Source: Chloroflexota bacterium (GTDB lineage Bacteria > Chloroflexota > Dehalococcoidia > UBA1151 > TMED-70). From it: DNA of 28,625 nucleotides. This document shows positions 17,101 through 24,930 of the stretch, piece after piece. Positions within the stretch are counted from its first letter, which is position 1. Every line of letters begins with the position of its first letter. Made by a program: the position numbers and the translations under genes. Location of the stretch: NCBI GenBank assembly GCA_002719425.1, contig PBHA01000020.1, positions 1 through 28,625 of the forward strand, in the 5' to 3' direction. The notes under the pieces are model-generated. The model searched no databases. It was not told the DNA's origin and saw nothing but the letters and a program-made list of their open reading frames with translations.

Positions 17101-17632
17101 CTGATTCGACGATAGAGGTATTTTTGTATCCTGATCTGATTAAGTTTTTAATAAATTCTTTTTGATTGATTTTGGACCCTTTTTCTAAATTAATAAGAAG
17201 CTCTTCAAAATATTTTTTTTCAAGAGTTTTTGTTGCTATTGCTGGGACAGAAGTACATATTATTGGAGGTTTTTTTTGAAATAGACCTGTAAATAAACCT
17301 TCTAAGCACCTCATTCTGTTTATTGAACTTTTATTATCAGGTTTATACTTTTCTAGAAAAATTTCATTTCTTTCACTGAAATGTAAATTCGAAGTAGAAT
17401 TACTCCAAAAATTTATACCATCTAAAATTTGTAAAGACTCTTCAGGGTTTGAAGTTATAACAACTGCTGGAACATTTAAGGTTTCTCTAAGAGTGCTTAT
17501 TATATACGCAAATGCTGAGTAATTTGAAATAATCTTTTGAGATTGATTTTTACGCAATCCACTAACCACATCCAAAAATGTGGGGTTATTCTGTAAAAAC
17601 TCGTGAATCTCTGTGAGATGATTCAATTTCAT
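14135..17632 (-). CDS. mfd: Transcription-repair coupling factor Mfd
   Basis: 1165 residues, full length. In order: UvrB-like N-terminal modules including GEFAQRGDIVDVF (179-191); the RNA polymerase interaction domain FKLGDNVVHIDHGVGKF (488-504); and the translocase core with Walker A GDVGFGKTE (637-645), DEEH (738-741) and SATPIPRTL (764-772), then the C-terminal regulatory domain. Mfd pushes stalled RNA polymerase off damaged template DNA and recruits UvrA for nucleotide excision repair. The start ATG lacks a clear ribosome-binding site; the upstream gap is only 74 bases and is shared with divergent proB. Two sugar-acid genes follow at 13 and 2 bases, so they may depend partly on mfd transcription. 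Confidence 0.97.
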   Translation of the reverse strand: MKLNHLTEIHEFLQNNPTFLDVVSGLRKNQSQKIISNYSAFAYIISTLRETLNVPAVVITSNPEESLQILDGINFWSNSTSNLHFSERNEIFLEKYKPDNKSSINRMRCLEGLFTGLFQKKPPIICTSVPAIATKTLEKKYFEELLINLEKGSKINQKEFIKNLIRSGYKNTSIVESVGEFAQRGDIVDVFCLSEKDPVRIDFFYDEIESIKLFESSTQKSYQNLEKLSISPVKETYVFDSLEMVKNYNKNYIDNLNKENKVKLNDDIESIQNGSSEELINFYSGFFDRGNIFEYIYEDTLVVKIEDYNIDFELREIQKKREENYSEKINKKIILDNFPTPYISKKIINDFLKKNNFSVNLNQRKSQDDDSLKIEFSVPKILDFSKDNVYRYIDTKNKNEKIIISTDYPSRVKEILRSEKIKIFENINHFSEDKINIISRNAGTGFRLNDANNSLLLLSDKEIFGRNKKRTYKSYSNNIPSNISSEPFKLGDNVVHIDHGVGKFIGTTQMGASDKEFIVINYKNDDKLYVPSDQIDRIQVYKSFQKEDPTLDTLGSTKWIKTKSKVKRSIEILAGELLQIYATREKIKGKSFSKTTEWYQVLEESFEFEETIDQIKSIEEITKDLKSKTPMDRLLCGDVGFGKTEVALRSAFRVVENGFQVAILVPTTVLALQHYKTFKERLEPFPIEVEYMSRFVSNKKNNQILSKLNEGKIDIVIGTHKLLNEKIKFNKLGLLIIDEEHKFGVEQKEKIKKREIDVDILSLSATPIPRTLSLALNGVRDLSVINTAPENRIPVNNYLSVFSEDLIREGILREIDRKGQVFFVNNEVLNIEIISNQIKKIVPEAKIAIAHGQMEKKELEKVITNFMENKFNVLVCTTIIESGIDMPNVNTLFINNSQKFGLSQLYQMRGRIGRSEKSSYAYFLLPKSSRINEISEERLNALINSSEFQSGYDIALRDLEIRGAGNILGKEQSGNISSIGLELYNSLLESTVESMKNGKEEILDFFLINTVDIDVDSRIPEDYIDDIKIRLNLYMRLSKTREINQISKIKEEIIDRFGELPEELERLLILTHIKILCHESNNIISITGDRDRLSIKFKDSLLDIKFYLEKNIIENIEIKSKTMVFIPENSENILSELVLLINKIIKIQEEIKIKFHEISSNINKN

Positions 17633-17675
17633 AATCCGATAAAATATATTCTATTAGAAAAAATAATTTTTCGTT

Positions 17676-17687
17676 GTAAAATTTTAC
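17676..17687. repeat. Perfect 12-base palindrome between mfd and proB
   Basis: GTAAAATTTTAC is its own reverse complement and lies in the 74-base divergent gap, 19 bases before the proB ATG. TTATATAA, also palindromic, follows at 17689-17696 and could serve as a -10 element for proB. Either an operator or chance in AT-rich DNA. Confidence 0.3.
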
Positions 17688-17706
17688 TTTATATAAGTAA
17701 GAAATC

Positions 17707-18843
17707 ATGAATAAGGGAAAAAAAAGAAGAATAGTAATAAAAATTGGTAGTAACTTAATCACTGAGAATGAAAAAATACTTAATGATTCAGTTATAGAAA
17801 ATTTATGCAGTCAAATATCTGAAATTCAAGACAAAGGTAATGAAATTATTATAGTTTCTTCTGGAGCGGTTGCTGCAGGAAGACAATATTTAGGGACCTT
17901 AAACAAAGATATAAAAATCAATGATTCATATCTTGTACATAAACAAGTTTTAGCATCTATAGGGCAACCAATGCTTATGAAGGCTTATGAGAATTTTTTT
18001 TCTAATAATAATATAGGTATTTCTCAAGCACTTATTTCGAGAGAAGATTTCGAAAATCGTTCTGGTTACTTGAATGTAAGAAACACATTAAATGAGCTTT
18101 TATCAATTCAAATAATTCCTGTCATCAATGAAAATGATGTTGTTTCAACTGATGAACTTGAAAATAAAGCCTATGGAGATAATGATAGATTATCAGCGAT
18201 GGTTGCGAATGCTGTAGATGCGGATATATTAATATTGCTTGGTACAATCGATGGACTTTATACTTCTGATCCTAATATAGATAACAGCGCTGAAAAGATA
18301 AACTTTGTTGAAAAAATTTCAGAAGAGCATATTAAGTATGCTACAGGGCCATCAGACAGTACTGGCTCTGGAGGAATGGTATCAAAAATTCAAGCTGCTA
18401 ATATTTCAGTCAACTCAGGAACTGATATGTTTATAGCCTCAGGATTGGAGAAAAATGTCATCAAAAGAATAGTTTCAGGCGAGAGTATTGGTACAAAATT
18501 TTTAGCAAAAGAATCACTAAATGAATCAAGAAAAAGATGGTTAATGACAGGTTATTCATCTTCAAAAGGTGAAATCATTTTAGACGATGGCGCTATAAAT
18601 GCAATCAAGACATCAAGCATCTTACCTGCTGGGATTGTAGACCTGAATGGAGATTTTTCAAGAGGAGATATTGTAGGAATAAAAAATAGTGAAAAAAAAA
18701 TTATTGGCTGGGGAATTACTAATTACTCATCTGATGAAATAGATAAAATTAAAGGAATGAAAACTAAGGATATTGTAAAAATAGTGAACAAAAATTTTGG
18801 TTCCGCAATAATCCATAGAAATAATCTTGTTATCACGATTTAA
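17707..18843 (+). CDS. proB: Glutamate 5-kinase
   Basis: 378 residues: an amino-acid kinase domain plus a C-terminal PUA domain. Motifs are VIKIGSNLI (10-18), IVSSGAVAAGR (49-59), NENDVVSTDEL (141-151), YGDNDRLSA (156-164) and GSGGMVSKIQAA; the PUA part begins near 270 (KGEIILDDGAINAI). It phosphorylates glutamate with ATP as the first step of proline synthesis in the cytoplasm, and is generally inhibited by proline in this family. No clear ribosome-binding site precedes the ATG, and a TATATA lies only 12 bases upstream, so the mRNA may be nearly leaderless. It heads the operon proB-proA-thrB-lysC. Confidence 0.97.
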   Translation: MNKGKKRRIVIKIGSNLITENEKILNDSVIENLCSQISEIQDKGNEIIIVSSGAVAAGRQYLGTLNKDIKINDSYLVHKQVLASIGQPMLMKAYENFFSNNNIGISQALISREDFENRSGYLNVRNTLNELLSIQIIPVINENDVVSTDELENKAYGDNDRLSAMVANAVDADILILLGTIDGLYTSDPNIDNSAEKINFVEKISEEHIKYATGPSDSTGSGGMVSKIQAANISVNSGTDMFIASGLEKNVIKRIVSGESIGTKFLAKESLNESRKRWLMTGYSSSKGEIILDDGAINAIKTSSILPAGIVDLNGDFSRGDIVGIKNSEKKIIGWGITNYSSDEIDKIKGMKTKDIVKIVNKNFGSAIIHRNNLVITI

Positions 18844-18854
18844 GGTGAAAAAAT

Positions 18855-20111
18855 ATGCTCGAAAACTTAGAAAAAAATTTAATTGAAGTTAAGAATGCTT
18901 CCCTTGAGTTAACTCTGCATAATTTTGAAAGAAGAAAAGAATGCTTAGAGATACTTTCAAAAAAGCTCAATGAAAATTCAGAAAATATTATAAATATAAA
19001 CGCCAGAGAACTAGAAAAAAGTTCTACTAAAGGTGTTGATAGCCATGTTTTGGAAAGAATGAAGATAACAAAAAATACGCTTCAAAGAATGGTAGATTCA
19101 TTATTAACTGTCTCTAACCTAAATGATTCAGTCTTAGAGGTTATAGATACAAATTTTAGAGAAAATGGACTCAAAGTTGAAAAAGTTAGAGTTCCTTTAG
19201 GTGTTTTAGGAGTAATTTTTGAAAGTAGACCAAACGTAGTGATTGAAATTGCATCTTTAGCTATAAAATCTGGAAATGGATTAGTAATGAGGGGTGGTAG
19301 TGACTGTATAGAAACTAATCTAGCTCTTTTCAAACTTGTTTCTGAATCGCTGAAAGAATCAGGACTACCAGAAAAGTCAATGTATTTTTTAGATTTCACT
19401 GACAGAAAAGCTGTAAATATTCTTCTTTCCATGGATAAATATATAGATCTTTTGATTCCCAGAGGTTCTGCTTCTCTGGTAAATTTAGTTAATGAAAATG
19501 CTAAAATGCCTTCTATTACTGGAGGTGTTGGTGTTTGTCATACTTATGTAGATAGTAAAATTAATACTGAACTTGCTCTTAGTGTTTTAGATAATGCAAA
19601 AACTCAAAACACTTCTGTTTGTAATGCAATGGATACAGTGCTAATACATAAAGAATCAGTCGATTTGATTCAACCTTTGTTTAGTCTTTTATTGGAAAAA
19701 AATGTTGAAATAAGAGCAGATAAAGAATCTTATGATAATTTCAAGGATAAGTCCAAAATTAAATTAGCATCTTCTTCAGATTTTGGAGAAGAATTTCTTG
19801 ACCTAATTTTAAGTGTTAAGACTGTAGAAAATATTGATGAGGCCATAAACCATATAGAAAAATATGGATCAAAACACTCTGAAGCTATTATTACTGAAGA
19901 TGATAAAATTGCAAAATACTTCTTAAATAAAGTTGATGCGTCTGCAGTTTTTCATAATACTTCCACAAGATTTAATGATGGTTTTGAACTTGGATTAGGA
20001 GCTGAAGTTGCTGTTTCAACGGATAAGCTTCATGCAAGAGGACCAATGGGTATTAATGACTTAATGACATATAAATGGGTTGTTTCTGGGAAAGGTCAAC
20101 TCAGGAAATAA
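18855..20111 (+). CDS. proA: Gamma-glutamyl phosphate reductase
   Basis: 418 residues, normal family length, aldehyde-dehydrogenase fold. The catalytic cysteine is Cys256 in QNTSVCNAMDT; other conserved parts are VPLGVLGVIFESRPNV (113-128), the LVMRGGSD loop (143-150), LIPRGSASLV (200-209) and the C-terminal HARGPMGI. It reduces glutamyl-5-phosphate with NADPH to glutamate semialdehyde, the second step of proline synthesis. It begins 11 bases after proB with a GGTGA ribosome-binding site, so the unstable glutamyl phosphate can be passed between co-expressed enzymes. Confidence 0.97.
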   Translation: MLENLEKNLIEVKNASLELTLHNFERRKECLEILSKKLNENSENIININARELEKSSTKGVDSHVLERMKITKNTLQRMVDSLLTVSNLNDSVLEVIDTNFRENGLKVEKVRVPLGVLGVIFESRPNVVIEIASLAIKSGNGLVMRGGSDCIETNLALFKLVSESLKESGLPEKSMYFLDFTDRKAVNILLSMDKYIDLLIPRGSASLVNLVNENAKMPSITGGVGVCHTYVDSKINTELALSVLDNAKTQNTSVCNAMDTVLIHKESVDLIQPLFSLLLEKNVEIRADKESYDNFKDKSKIKLASSSDFGEEFLDLILSVKTVENIDEAINHIEKYGSKHSEAIITEDDKIAKYFLNKVDASAVFHNTSTRFNDGFELGLGAEVAVSTDKLHARGPMGINDLMTYKWVVSGKGQLRK

Positions 20112-20116
20112 AAAAA

Positions 20117-21016
20117 ATGGATAGATCAATAAAAATTTTTGTTCCAGCTTCATCTGCCAATCTTGGTGCAGGTTTTGATGTAATTGGAGCATGTTTAAAT
20201 GTATGGAATACAATACAAATTAAAGAGGAATCCTTTTCAATTAATATTGATGGATATGGGAGTAAATCTATTTCTAAAAATAAGGATAATCTTATTTATC
20301 AATCATACTTGAAAACATCAGAGATCCTTGGGTTCAAAGAAAAAGAAATATCCATACAATGCAATAATTCAATTCCAATTTCTGGAGGACTAGGAAGTAG
20401 TTCTTCTGCTGTAATTGGAGGTATATATGCTGCGTATGCAATCAATAAAATAGACATAAATATAGACGACATTTTTCAAATAGCTTCAGATATAGAATGT
20501 CATCCAGATAACGTAGGTCCAGCAATATATGGAGGAGTAACTATAGGCTTTAATGACCTAGAAAAATGGTATATAAGTAGTGTTGGTTATAATAAAAATT
20601 TGAAATTTATATCTTTTGTTTCTGATCAAAAAGTACTTACGAATGAGTCAAGAAAAGCTTTGCCAAAGGAAATTTCAAGAAAAGATGCAGTATATAATAT
20701 TTCGAGAGCTTCCTTACTAATTAATTCATTGAACTCAAATAACTTTGATCTCTTAAAGTATGCATTTCAAGATAAACTTCATGAGCCATATAGGACTCCT
20801 AGTATCAGGGGCTATGAAACTATAAGTAATGCTGCAATGAATGCAGGGGCTATTTCAACTTATTTGTCAGGATCAGGTCCAACTATTTCAGCAGTATGCT
20901 TAAGTAAAGAAGTTACCATAAATTACGAGATGTTAGATGCGGCAAATAAACTAGGAATCCAAGGACAGGGAATTATTTCGAGTATCTCAAATAAAGGAGC
21001 TTACATAGGTGAATAA
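20117..21016 (+). CDS. thrB: Homoserine kinase
   Basis: 299 residues of the GHMP kinase family. Signature motifs are PASSANLGAGFD (10-21) and the ATP loop SGGLGSSSSA (89-98), with CHPDNVGPA downstream and a C-terminal YLSGSGPTISA. It phosphorylates homoserine in threonine synthesis. The open frame reaches back to 20075 inside proA, but those 14 codons do not look like the family; the ATG at 20117 follows the proA stop by five bases, has AGGA upstream and begins directly with the first strand. The 3' end overlaps lysC by 8 bases. Threonine synthase and homoserine dehydrogenase are not in the window. Confidence 0.96.
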   Translation: MDRSIKIFVPASSANLGAGFDVIGACLNVWNTIQIKEESFSINIDGYGSKSISKNKDNLIYQSYLKTSEILGFKEKEISIQCNNSIPISGGLGSSSSAVIGGIYAAYAINKIDINIDDIFQIASDIECHPDNVGPAIYGGVTIGFNDLEKWYISSVGYNKNLKFISFVSDQKVLTNESRKALPKEISRKDAVYNISRASLLINSLNSNNFDLLKYAFQDKLHEPYRTPSIRGYETISNAAMNAGAISTYLSGSGPTISAVCLSKEVTINYEMLDAANKLGIQGQGIISSISNKGAYIGE

Positions 21017-22235
21017 AAATATTGTAGTCCAAAAATATGGAGGTACATCAATCGGCGATGTTGAAAAGTTAAAACTAATCGCAAAAAAAATAGTGGATAA
21101 AAAAACAGAAGGATTTTCTCCTGTTGTTGTTGTATCTGCAATGGGAAAAACAACTGATGAACTTGTAGATATGTCCGAAAAAGTGACTTTCAATAACGTA
21201 AAACCAGACCTTAGAGAAAAAGATACATTACTTTCAACAGGAGAATTAGTTTCTGCAACATTGCTAGCTATGTCAATTAAATCTCTAAATTTTGATGTAA
21301 TAAGTTTATCTGGTCAGCAAGCAGGAATTTTTACTGATCAAATTCATGGTTCTGCTAGAATTTCTGATATTAATACAGAAAGAATGATGAAAGAAATAAA
21401 CGAAGACAAAATTTTGATTATCGCAGGTTTCCAAGGGATAAATAATCAAGGAGATATAACAACGTTGGGTAGAGGAGGATCTGATACTACAGCAGTTGCT
21501 CTTGCAGCAGCCCTAAGTGCAGATGTGTGCGAAATATTTACTGATGTAGAAGGGATATACACCACCGATCCTCGTATTGTAAAACAAGCTAGGAAACTTG
21601 AATACATAAATTATGATGACATGCTTGAAATGGCAGTTCTAGGAGCAAAGATGCACCCTAGATCAATTGAACTTGCTTCAGTATTTGATGTTCCTGTTTA
21701 TGTAGCGGGTACATTTTCTGAGAAAAATGGAACACTTATCACAAAAGGAGATGATATGGAAAATAATAAAACTGTAACTGGTATAGCTATTGATAAAAAT
21801 GTTTCAAAGGTAACTGTAAAAAAAATAAAGAATCAGCCTGGTACAGCAGCTTCAATTTTGAAACCATTATCAGATCAATCTATAAGCATTGATATCATTG
21901 TTCAAAATATACCTATGGATGGTTATATTGATTTTTCATTCTCTGTATCCGATGATGATCTTGAACGTGTTTATGATATTTTGATGTCCCAAAGTAATTT
22001 GGACTTTGAAGAAGTTATTCAGGGTAAAGGATTTGCAAAAATCAGCTTAGTAGGAACTGGAATGCAAAATGCACCAGGATATGCAACAGACATGTTTAAT
22101 GCTTTAGGTGAAGAAAATGTAGAAATAGAGATGATAACCACCTCTGAAATTAGAATAACATGCTTGGTAAAAGAAGAAGATGTTAATAAATCAGTAAAAT
22201 CGCTTCATTCTAAATTTGATCTTGATAAAGATTAA
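21009..22235 (+). CDS. lysC: Aspartate kinase
   Basis: 408 residues: kinase domain then two ACT domains. Motifs are QKYGGTSIGD (8-17), GRGGSDTTAVALA (154-166) and TDVEGIYTTDPRI (178-190); ACT domains start near 266 and 345 (VGTGMQNAPGYAT). It makes aspartyl phosphate, the entry to lysine, threonine and methionine, and the ACT pair should bind an end product such as lysine or threonine. Translation starts at a GTG inside thrB, 8 bases before the thrB stop, with a strong AAAGGAG upstream; this tight coupling fits joint use in threonine supply, with lysA further along the chromosome. It ends two bases from the convergent recF stop. Confidence 0.96.
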   Translation: MNKNIVVQKYGGTSIGDVEKLKLIAKKIVDKKTEGFSPVVVVSAMGKTTDELVDMSEKVTFNNVKPDLREKDTLLSTGELVSATLLAMSIKSLNFDVISLSGQQAGIFTDQIHGSARISDINTERMMKEINEDKILIIAGFQGINNQGDITTLGRGGSDTTAVALAAALSADVCEIFTDVEGIYTTDPRIVKQARKLEYINYDDMLEMAVLGAKMHPRSIELASVFDVPVYVAGTFSEKNGTLITKGDDMENNKTVTGIAIDKNVSKVTVKKIKNQPGTAASILKPLSDQSISIDIIVQNIPMDGYIDFSFSVSDDDLERVYDILMSQSNLDFEEVIQGKGFAKISLVGTGMQNAPGYATDMFNALGEENVEIEMITTSEIRITCLVKEEDVNKSVKSLHSKFDLDKD

Positions 22236-22237
22236 TT

Positions 22238-23392
22238 CTAATCTTCAGATACCTCTCCTTCTGAAATTGAAAAATATTTTCCGTTACTAATTTTATTTTT
22301 ATCAATTAGCTCTATATCCGCTGTGGATAATAATATTTGATCAAAATCTAATATTTCACTCACTACTTTCTGCCTCATGTTTTCATCTAATTCTGAGAAA
22401 ATATCATCTAATATTAGTATTGGTTTTCTTTTTGTTATACTTCTAATTTCTTTTGCTTCTGATAATTTTAGTGATAAAGAAATAATCCTCGATTGCCCTC
22501 TAGATGCGGTAATTGAGGCAGGAGAATCATTAAAAACAATCTCAAAATCATCTCTATGAGGACCAATTGTCGTAATTCTTTGATCAATATCTCGATTATG
22601 ATTTTTTTTCAAAGATTCGTAAAAAATCAATTTTATCTCATCCGTACTTGGATCTTCATCAAGAAATTTGTTTTCTAAATTTCTCCCAATTTTGGGTAAA
22701 TATTTTACATCTAGATTTATATTATTATTAAAATTTTTTGCAAATTTTTTACAACTTTTAGTAATAGTTTTTATGATTTTATTTCTTTCAAAAAATATCT
22801 TTGAAGCTTCTTCAGCAAGCCTATTATCCCAAAATTCAATTTCTGATTTATTACTTTTTCCATCCTTTATATTTTTAAGCAAACTATTTCTTTGATATAA
22901 AACTTTTTGATATCTCTGAAGATTCTTCACATGATCATTATTTATTTGGCTTAATAAAATATTTAGATATTTACGTCTTACCAGTGGTGGGCCAGAAATA
23001 ATTGAGATATCATCAGTATCAAAAAATACTGAATTTATATTACCAACAAATTCTTGATTTGAAACAATTACACCATTAATTCTAAAAGTTTTTATAAGTT
23101 CAAAACTTTTAGAAATATCATAATCTATTTGAGCTTTAACATTTCTACCTTTTTCTTCAGCAATCCCTAAAACCTGAGTGTGTCCACCATTATCAATAAG
23201 AGCATTATTTATTAGATGTTTGTCGTTTGAAACTCTTGAAGATTTTGCGATAGATAACAGGTATATACCTTCGAATAAATTACTTTTTCCTTGTCCATTT
23301 AATCCATAAAAAACATTGAAGCCTTCCTCAAGGTCTATTGAAGAATTTTTATGATTTCTATAATTAGATAGAGATAATGTTTTTATTCTTAT
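22238..23392 (-). CDS. recF: DNA replication and repair protein RecF, with non-standard AUA start
   Basis: 384 residues if started at ATA (23390-23392). The N-terminus then reads MRIKTLSLSNYRNHKN, exactly the RecF beginning, followed by Walker A GLNGQGKSN (30-38), the ABC signature region ASRGQSRIISLSLKL and Walker B ILILDDIFSELD. RecF binds DNA with ATP and helps load RecA at gaps. The first ATG/GTG/TTG in frame is a GTG at 22930, which would drop 154 residues including Walker A, so the true start must be upstream. A TAG stop lies four codons before the ATA, and AGGG is seven bases before it. Alternatively one A is missing from the AAAAA run at 23394-23398, and the gene starts at the ATG at 23412. 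Confidence 0.85.
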   Translation of the reverse strand: MRIKTLSLSNYRNHKNSSIDLEEGFNVFYGLNGQGKSNLFEGIYLLSIAKSSRVSNDKHLINNALIDNGGHTQVLGIAEEKGRNVKAQIDYDISKSFELIKTFRINGVIVSNQEFVGNINSVFFDTDDISIISGPPLVRRKYLNILLSQINNDHVKNLQRYQKVLYQRNSLLKNIKDGKSNKSEIEFWDNRLAEEASKIFFERNKIIKTITKSCKKFAKNFNNNINLDVKYLPKIGRNLENKFLDEDPSTDEIKLIFYESLKKNHNRDIDQRITTIGPHRDDFEIVFNDSPASITASRGQSRIISLSLKLSEAKEIRSITKRKPILILDDIFSELDENMRQKVVSEILDFDQILLSTADIELIDKNKISNGKYFSISEGEVSED

Positions 23393-23412
23393 GTTTTTAC
23401 CCTACTTGTCAT
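23389..23412 (-). other. Seven-codon frame overlapping the recF start
   Basis: ATG at 23410-23412 opens a frame MTSRVKT ending in TAA at 23389-23391, which overlaps the ATA proposed for recF (ATAA). It is either a leader peptide that could feed ribosomes to the AUA start, or, with one base added in the A run, the real beginning of RecF. It has no clear ribosome-binding site. Confidence 0.35.
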
Positions 23413-23490
23413 TTATTAATATGATAGTTTTTTCTTTTTGCTAAGTGTTTAGGTTTTGAGGTTTATTTTGTAATCATTTAAAATATTATT

Positions 23491-24231
23491 ATGAAAAAAT
23501 CTGTAACAATTGATCTTTGGGAAACTATAATGGGTGAAAAAGATTATTCTTCATTTTCAGTTTCCAGAAGAGAAAAAAAATGTAAATATATTTATGATTA
23601 TTTAGAAAAAATTGATAAAAATACTAATATTGAAACTGTTATAAGTGCTCATGATTTTGTAGTAAGAGAAATTGCTAAATTTTCTAGGTTTCATTCTGAT
23701 CTACTTTTTATTGATTGGATTAAAATTTTTATTAATAAAATTAATCCGAAGTTAATTAATAAAATGCAAGAAAAAGAAATTGTTTATTTTGGAGATATTT
23801 TAGATCAAGCTTTTCTCGAAGATCCTCCAGGTATATTTCAAGGAACTTATGAGTTGATAGAATTTTGTAAATTAAGAAATATAAAATTGGGAATAATATC
23901 AAATACAGGATTTAATTCACCAAAAGCATACAGAAAATTTATGTCGATGAATAAAATTTCTTACGATGTAATATCTCTTTCAAATGAATTAGGAACAGCA
24001 AAGCCTCATTCAGAAATATTTTTAAAAACTTTGAATAATTTAGACACAATTCCAAAAAACTCAATTCATTTTGGAGATAATCCAGTTGCAGATATATTAG
24101 GTGCTACTAATATTGGCATGGATGCAGTCTTAATCTCAAAAAATAAAAAAAAAATTCCTGTTAATTCTAGCCATTTAATAGTAATAGATAGCATTAAGGA
24201 TTCTTTGGATATACTGCTAGATTGGATTTAA
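23491..24231 (+). CDS. HAD superfamily hydrolase
   Basis: 246 residues. HAD motifs: I, DLWET (8-12) with nucleophile Asp8 and the second acidic position replaced by Trp10, as in the D-x-W-x-T subtype; II, SNTG (137-140); III, Lys171 in GTAKPHSEIF; IV, GDNPVAD (195-201). The cap is inserted between motifs I and II (C1 type). It is probably a small-molecule phosphatase or haloacid-dehalogenase-like enzyme. The Trp in place of the usual acid/base Asp favours a dehalogenase-like or otherwise altered phosphatase chemistry. The substrate is unknown. Its 3' end overlaps the convergent DUF1461 gene by 15 bases. Confidence 0.85.
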   Translation: MKKSVTIDLWETIMGEKDYSSFSVSRREKKCKYIYDYLEKIDKNTNIETVISAHDFVVREIAKFSRFHSDLLFIDWIKIFINKINPKLINKMQEKEIVYFGDILDQAFLEDPPGIFQGTYELIEFCKLRNIKLGIISNTGFNSPKAYRKFMSMNKISYDVISLSNELGTAKPHSEIFLKTLNNLDTIPKNSIHFGDNPVADILGATNIGMDAVLISKNKKKIPVNSSHLIVIDSIKDSLDILLDWI

Positions 24232-24906
24232 TCTTTTTCTTAGAAGCCAAGTAATACTTATAAGAAAAAGATTAATAAATGTAAAAAGAAGTAAAATTAT
24301 TATACAAATTTCTAAAAAAAATCTTTCAGGAAACATAATTAATAAATAGTCACTTCTAGGATCTAAAATCCATAAATCATTCCTGAAAAATATTTTATGG
24401 AATAGGGTAAAAGTGTAATTAAAGTTAACAACCATACCTAAAATTATTAATAATATTATACCGCTCCAAATAATGAACGATTTGTAAATTATTTTGATAA
24501 GTATTCTTTGAATTTCTTTTAAGCCGTTTATATATGAACTTATTATTAAAGTAAAAAAAATAATAACGAGTGAAATTCTTTCAAAAAGAAGTGTAAATTT
24601 AATTAAATTTTTTACATCTACCATATGATCAATTTCTCTTTGATTGAATAAATTAACTGATTTATCTCTTTCGATATTGATACTAATTTTTTCATCATCA
24701 TTCTTAAAGTAATCTTTAATTTGGTTTGAAACTTGATCTAATTCATTATTAGTAAGATTAGACTTGTAAGAAATATTGTTTCTGCCCCAATTAAATTCAT
24801 AAATCCAGTCAGAAAATGTTATTATTTCGAAACTTATAGTTAATATAAGAGGAACCCATAGTAAGTATGAAATATATTTTAGGGACGGGAATATTTTTTT
24901 TATCAT
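24217..24906 (-). CDS. DUF1461 (TIGR01906-type) integral membrane protein
   Basis: 229 residues with four hydrophobic helices at about 11-30, 108-127, 143-162 and 198-222. Between helix 1 and 2 an outward loop carries the family motif NQREIDHMVDVK (88-99), and between helix 3 and 4 lies DLWILDPRSDYLLIMFPERFF (177-197, 21 residues in all; its core is LWILDP). The conserved His, Asp and Glu in these loops could bind a metal or substrate, but the function of the family is unknown. I recall members near HAD hydrolase genes in other bacteria; here such a gene is the convergent neighbour. Its ATG is only 24 bases from the divergent mazG start, with a perfect TATAAT six bases upstream, so the transcript may be leaderless. 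Confidence 0.82.
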   Translation of the reverse strand: MIKKIFPSLKYISYLLWVPLILTISFEIITFSDWIYEFNWGRNNISYKSNLTNNELDQVSNQIKDYFKNDDEKISINIERDKSVNLFNQREIDHMVDVKNLIKFTLLFERISLVIIFFTLIISSYINGLKEIQRILIKIIYKSFIIWSGIILLIILGMVVNFNYTFTLFHKIFFRNDLWILDPRSDYLLIMFPERFFLEICIIILLLFTFINLFLISITWLLRKRLNPI

Positions 24907-24930
24907 ACATAATTATAACTTTTTTTAATC
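24907..24930. promoter_or_regulatory. Compact divergent promoter of DUF1461 and mazG
   Basis: The whole gap is 24 bases. Its centre ATTATAAC provides TATAAT on the minus strand (24912-24917) and TATAAC on the plus strand (24914-24919), overlapping. Expected transcription starts fall at or within a few bases of each ATG, and neither gene has a ribosome-binding site, which fits leaderless mRNAs. No -35 boxes are evident. Confidence 0.4.

Noticed and set aside
16600..17115. Plus-strand open frames inside mfd, and similar ones opposite other genes
   Set aside because: Low-complexity Phe/Leu-rich shadows of the antisense strand of a clear gene, with no family resemblance.
20075..20116. Upstream extension of thrB beginning MGCFW
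   Set aside because: It overlaps proA and is unlike ThrB N-termini; the ATG at 20117 fits the family and spacing.
22238..22930. RecF as an N-terminally truncated 230-residue gene starting at GTG 22930
   Set aside because: The same frame continues upstream without a stop and encodes the complete RecF N-terminus with Walker A.
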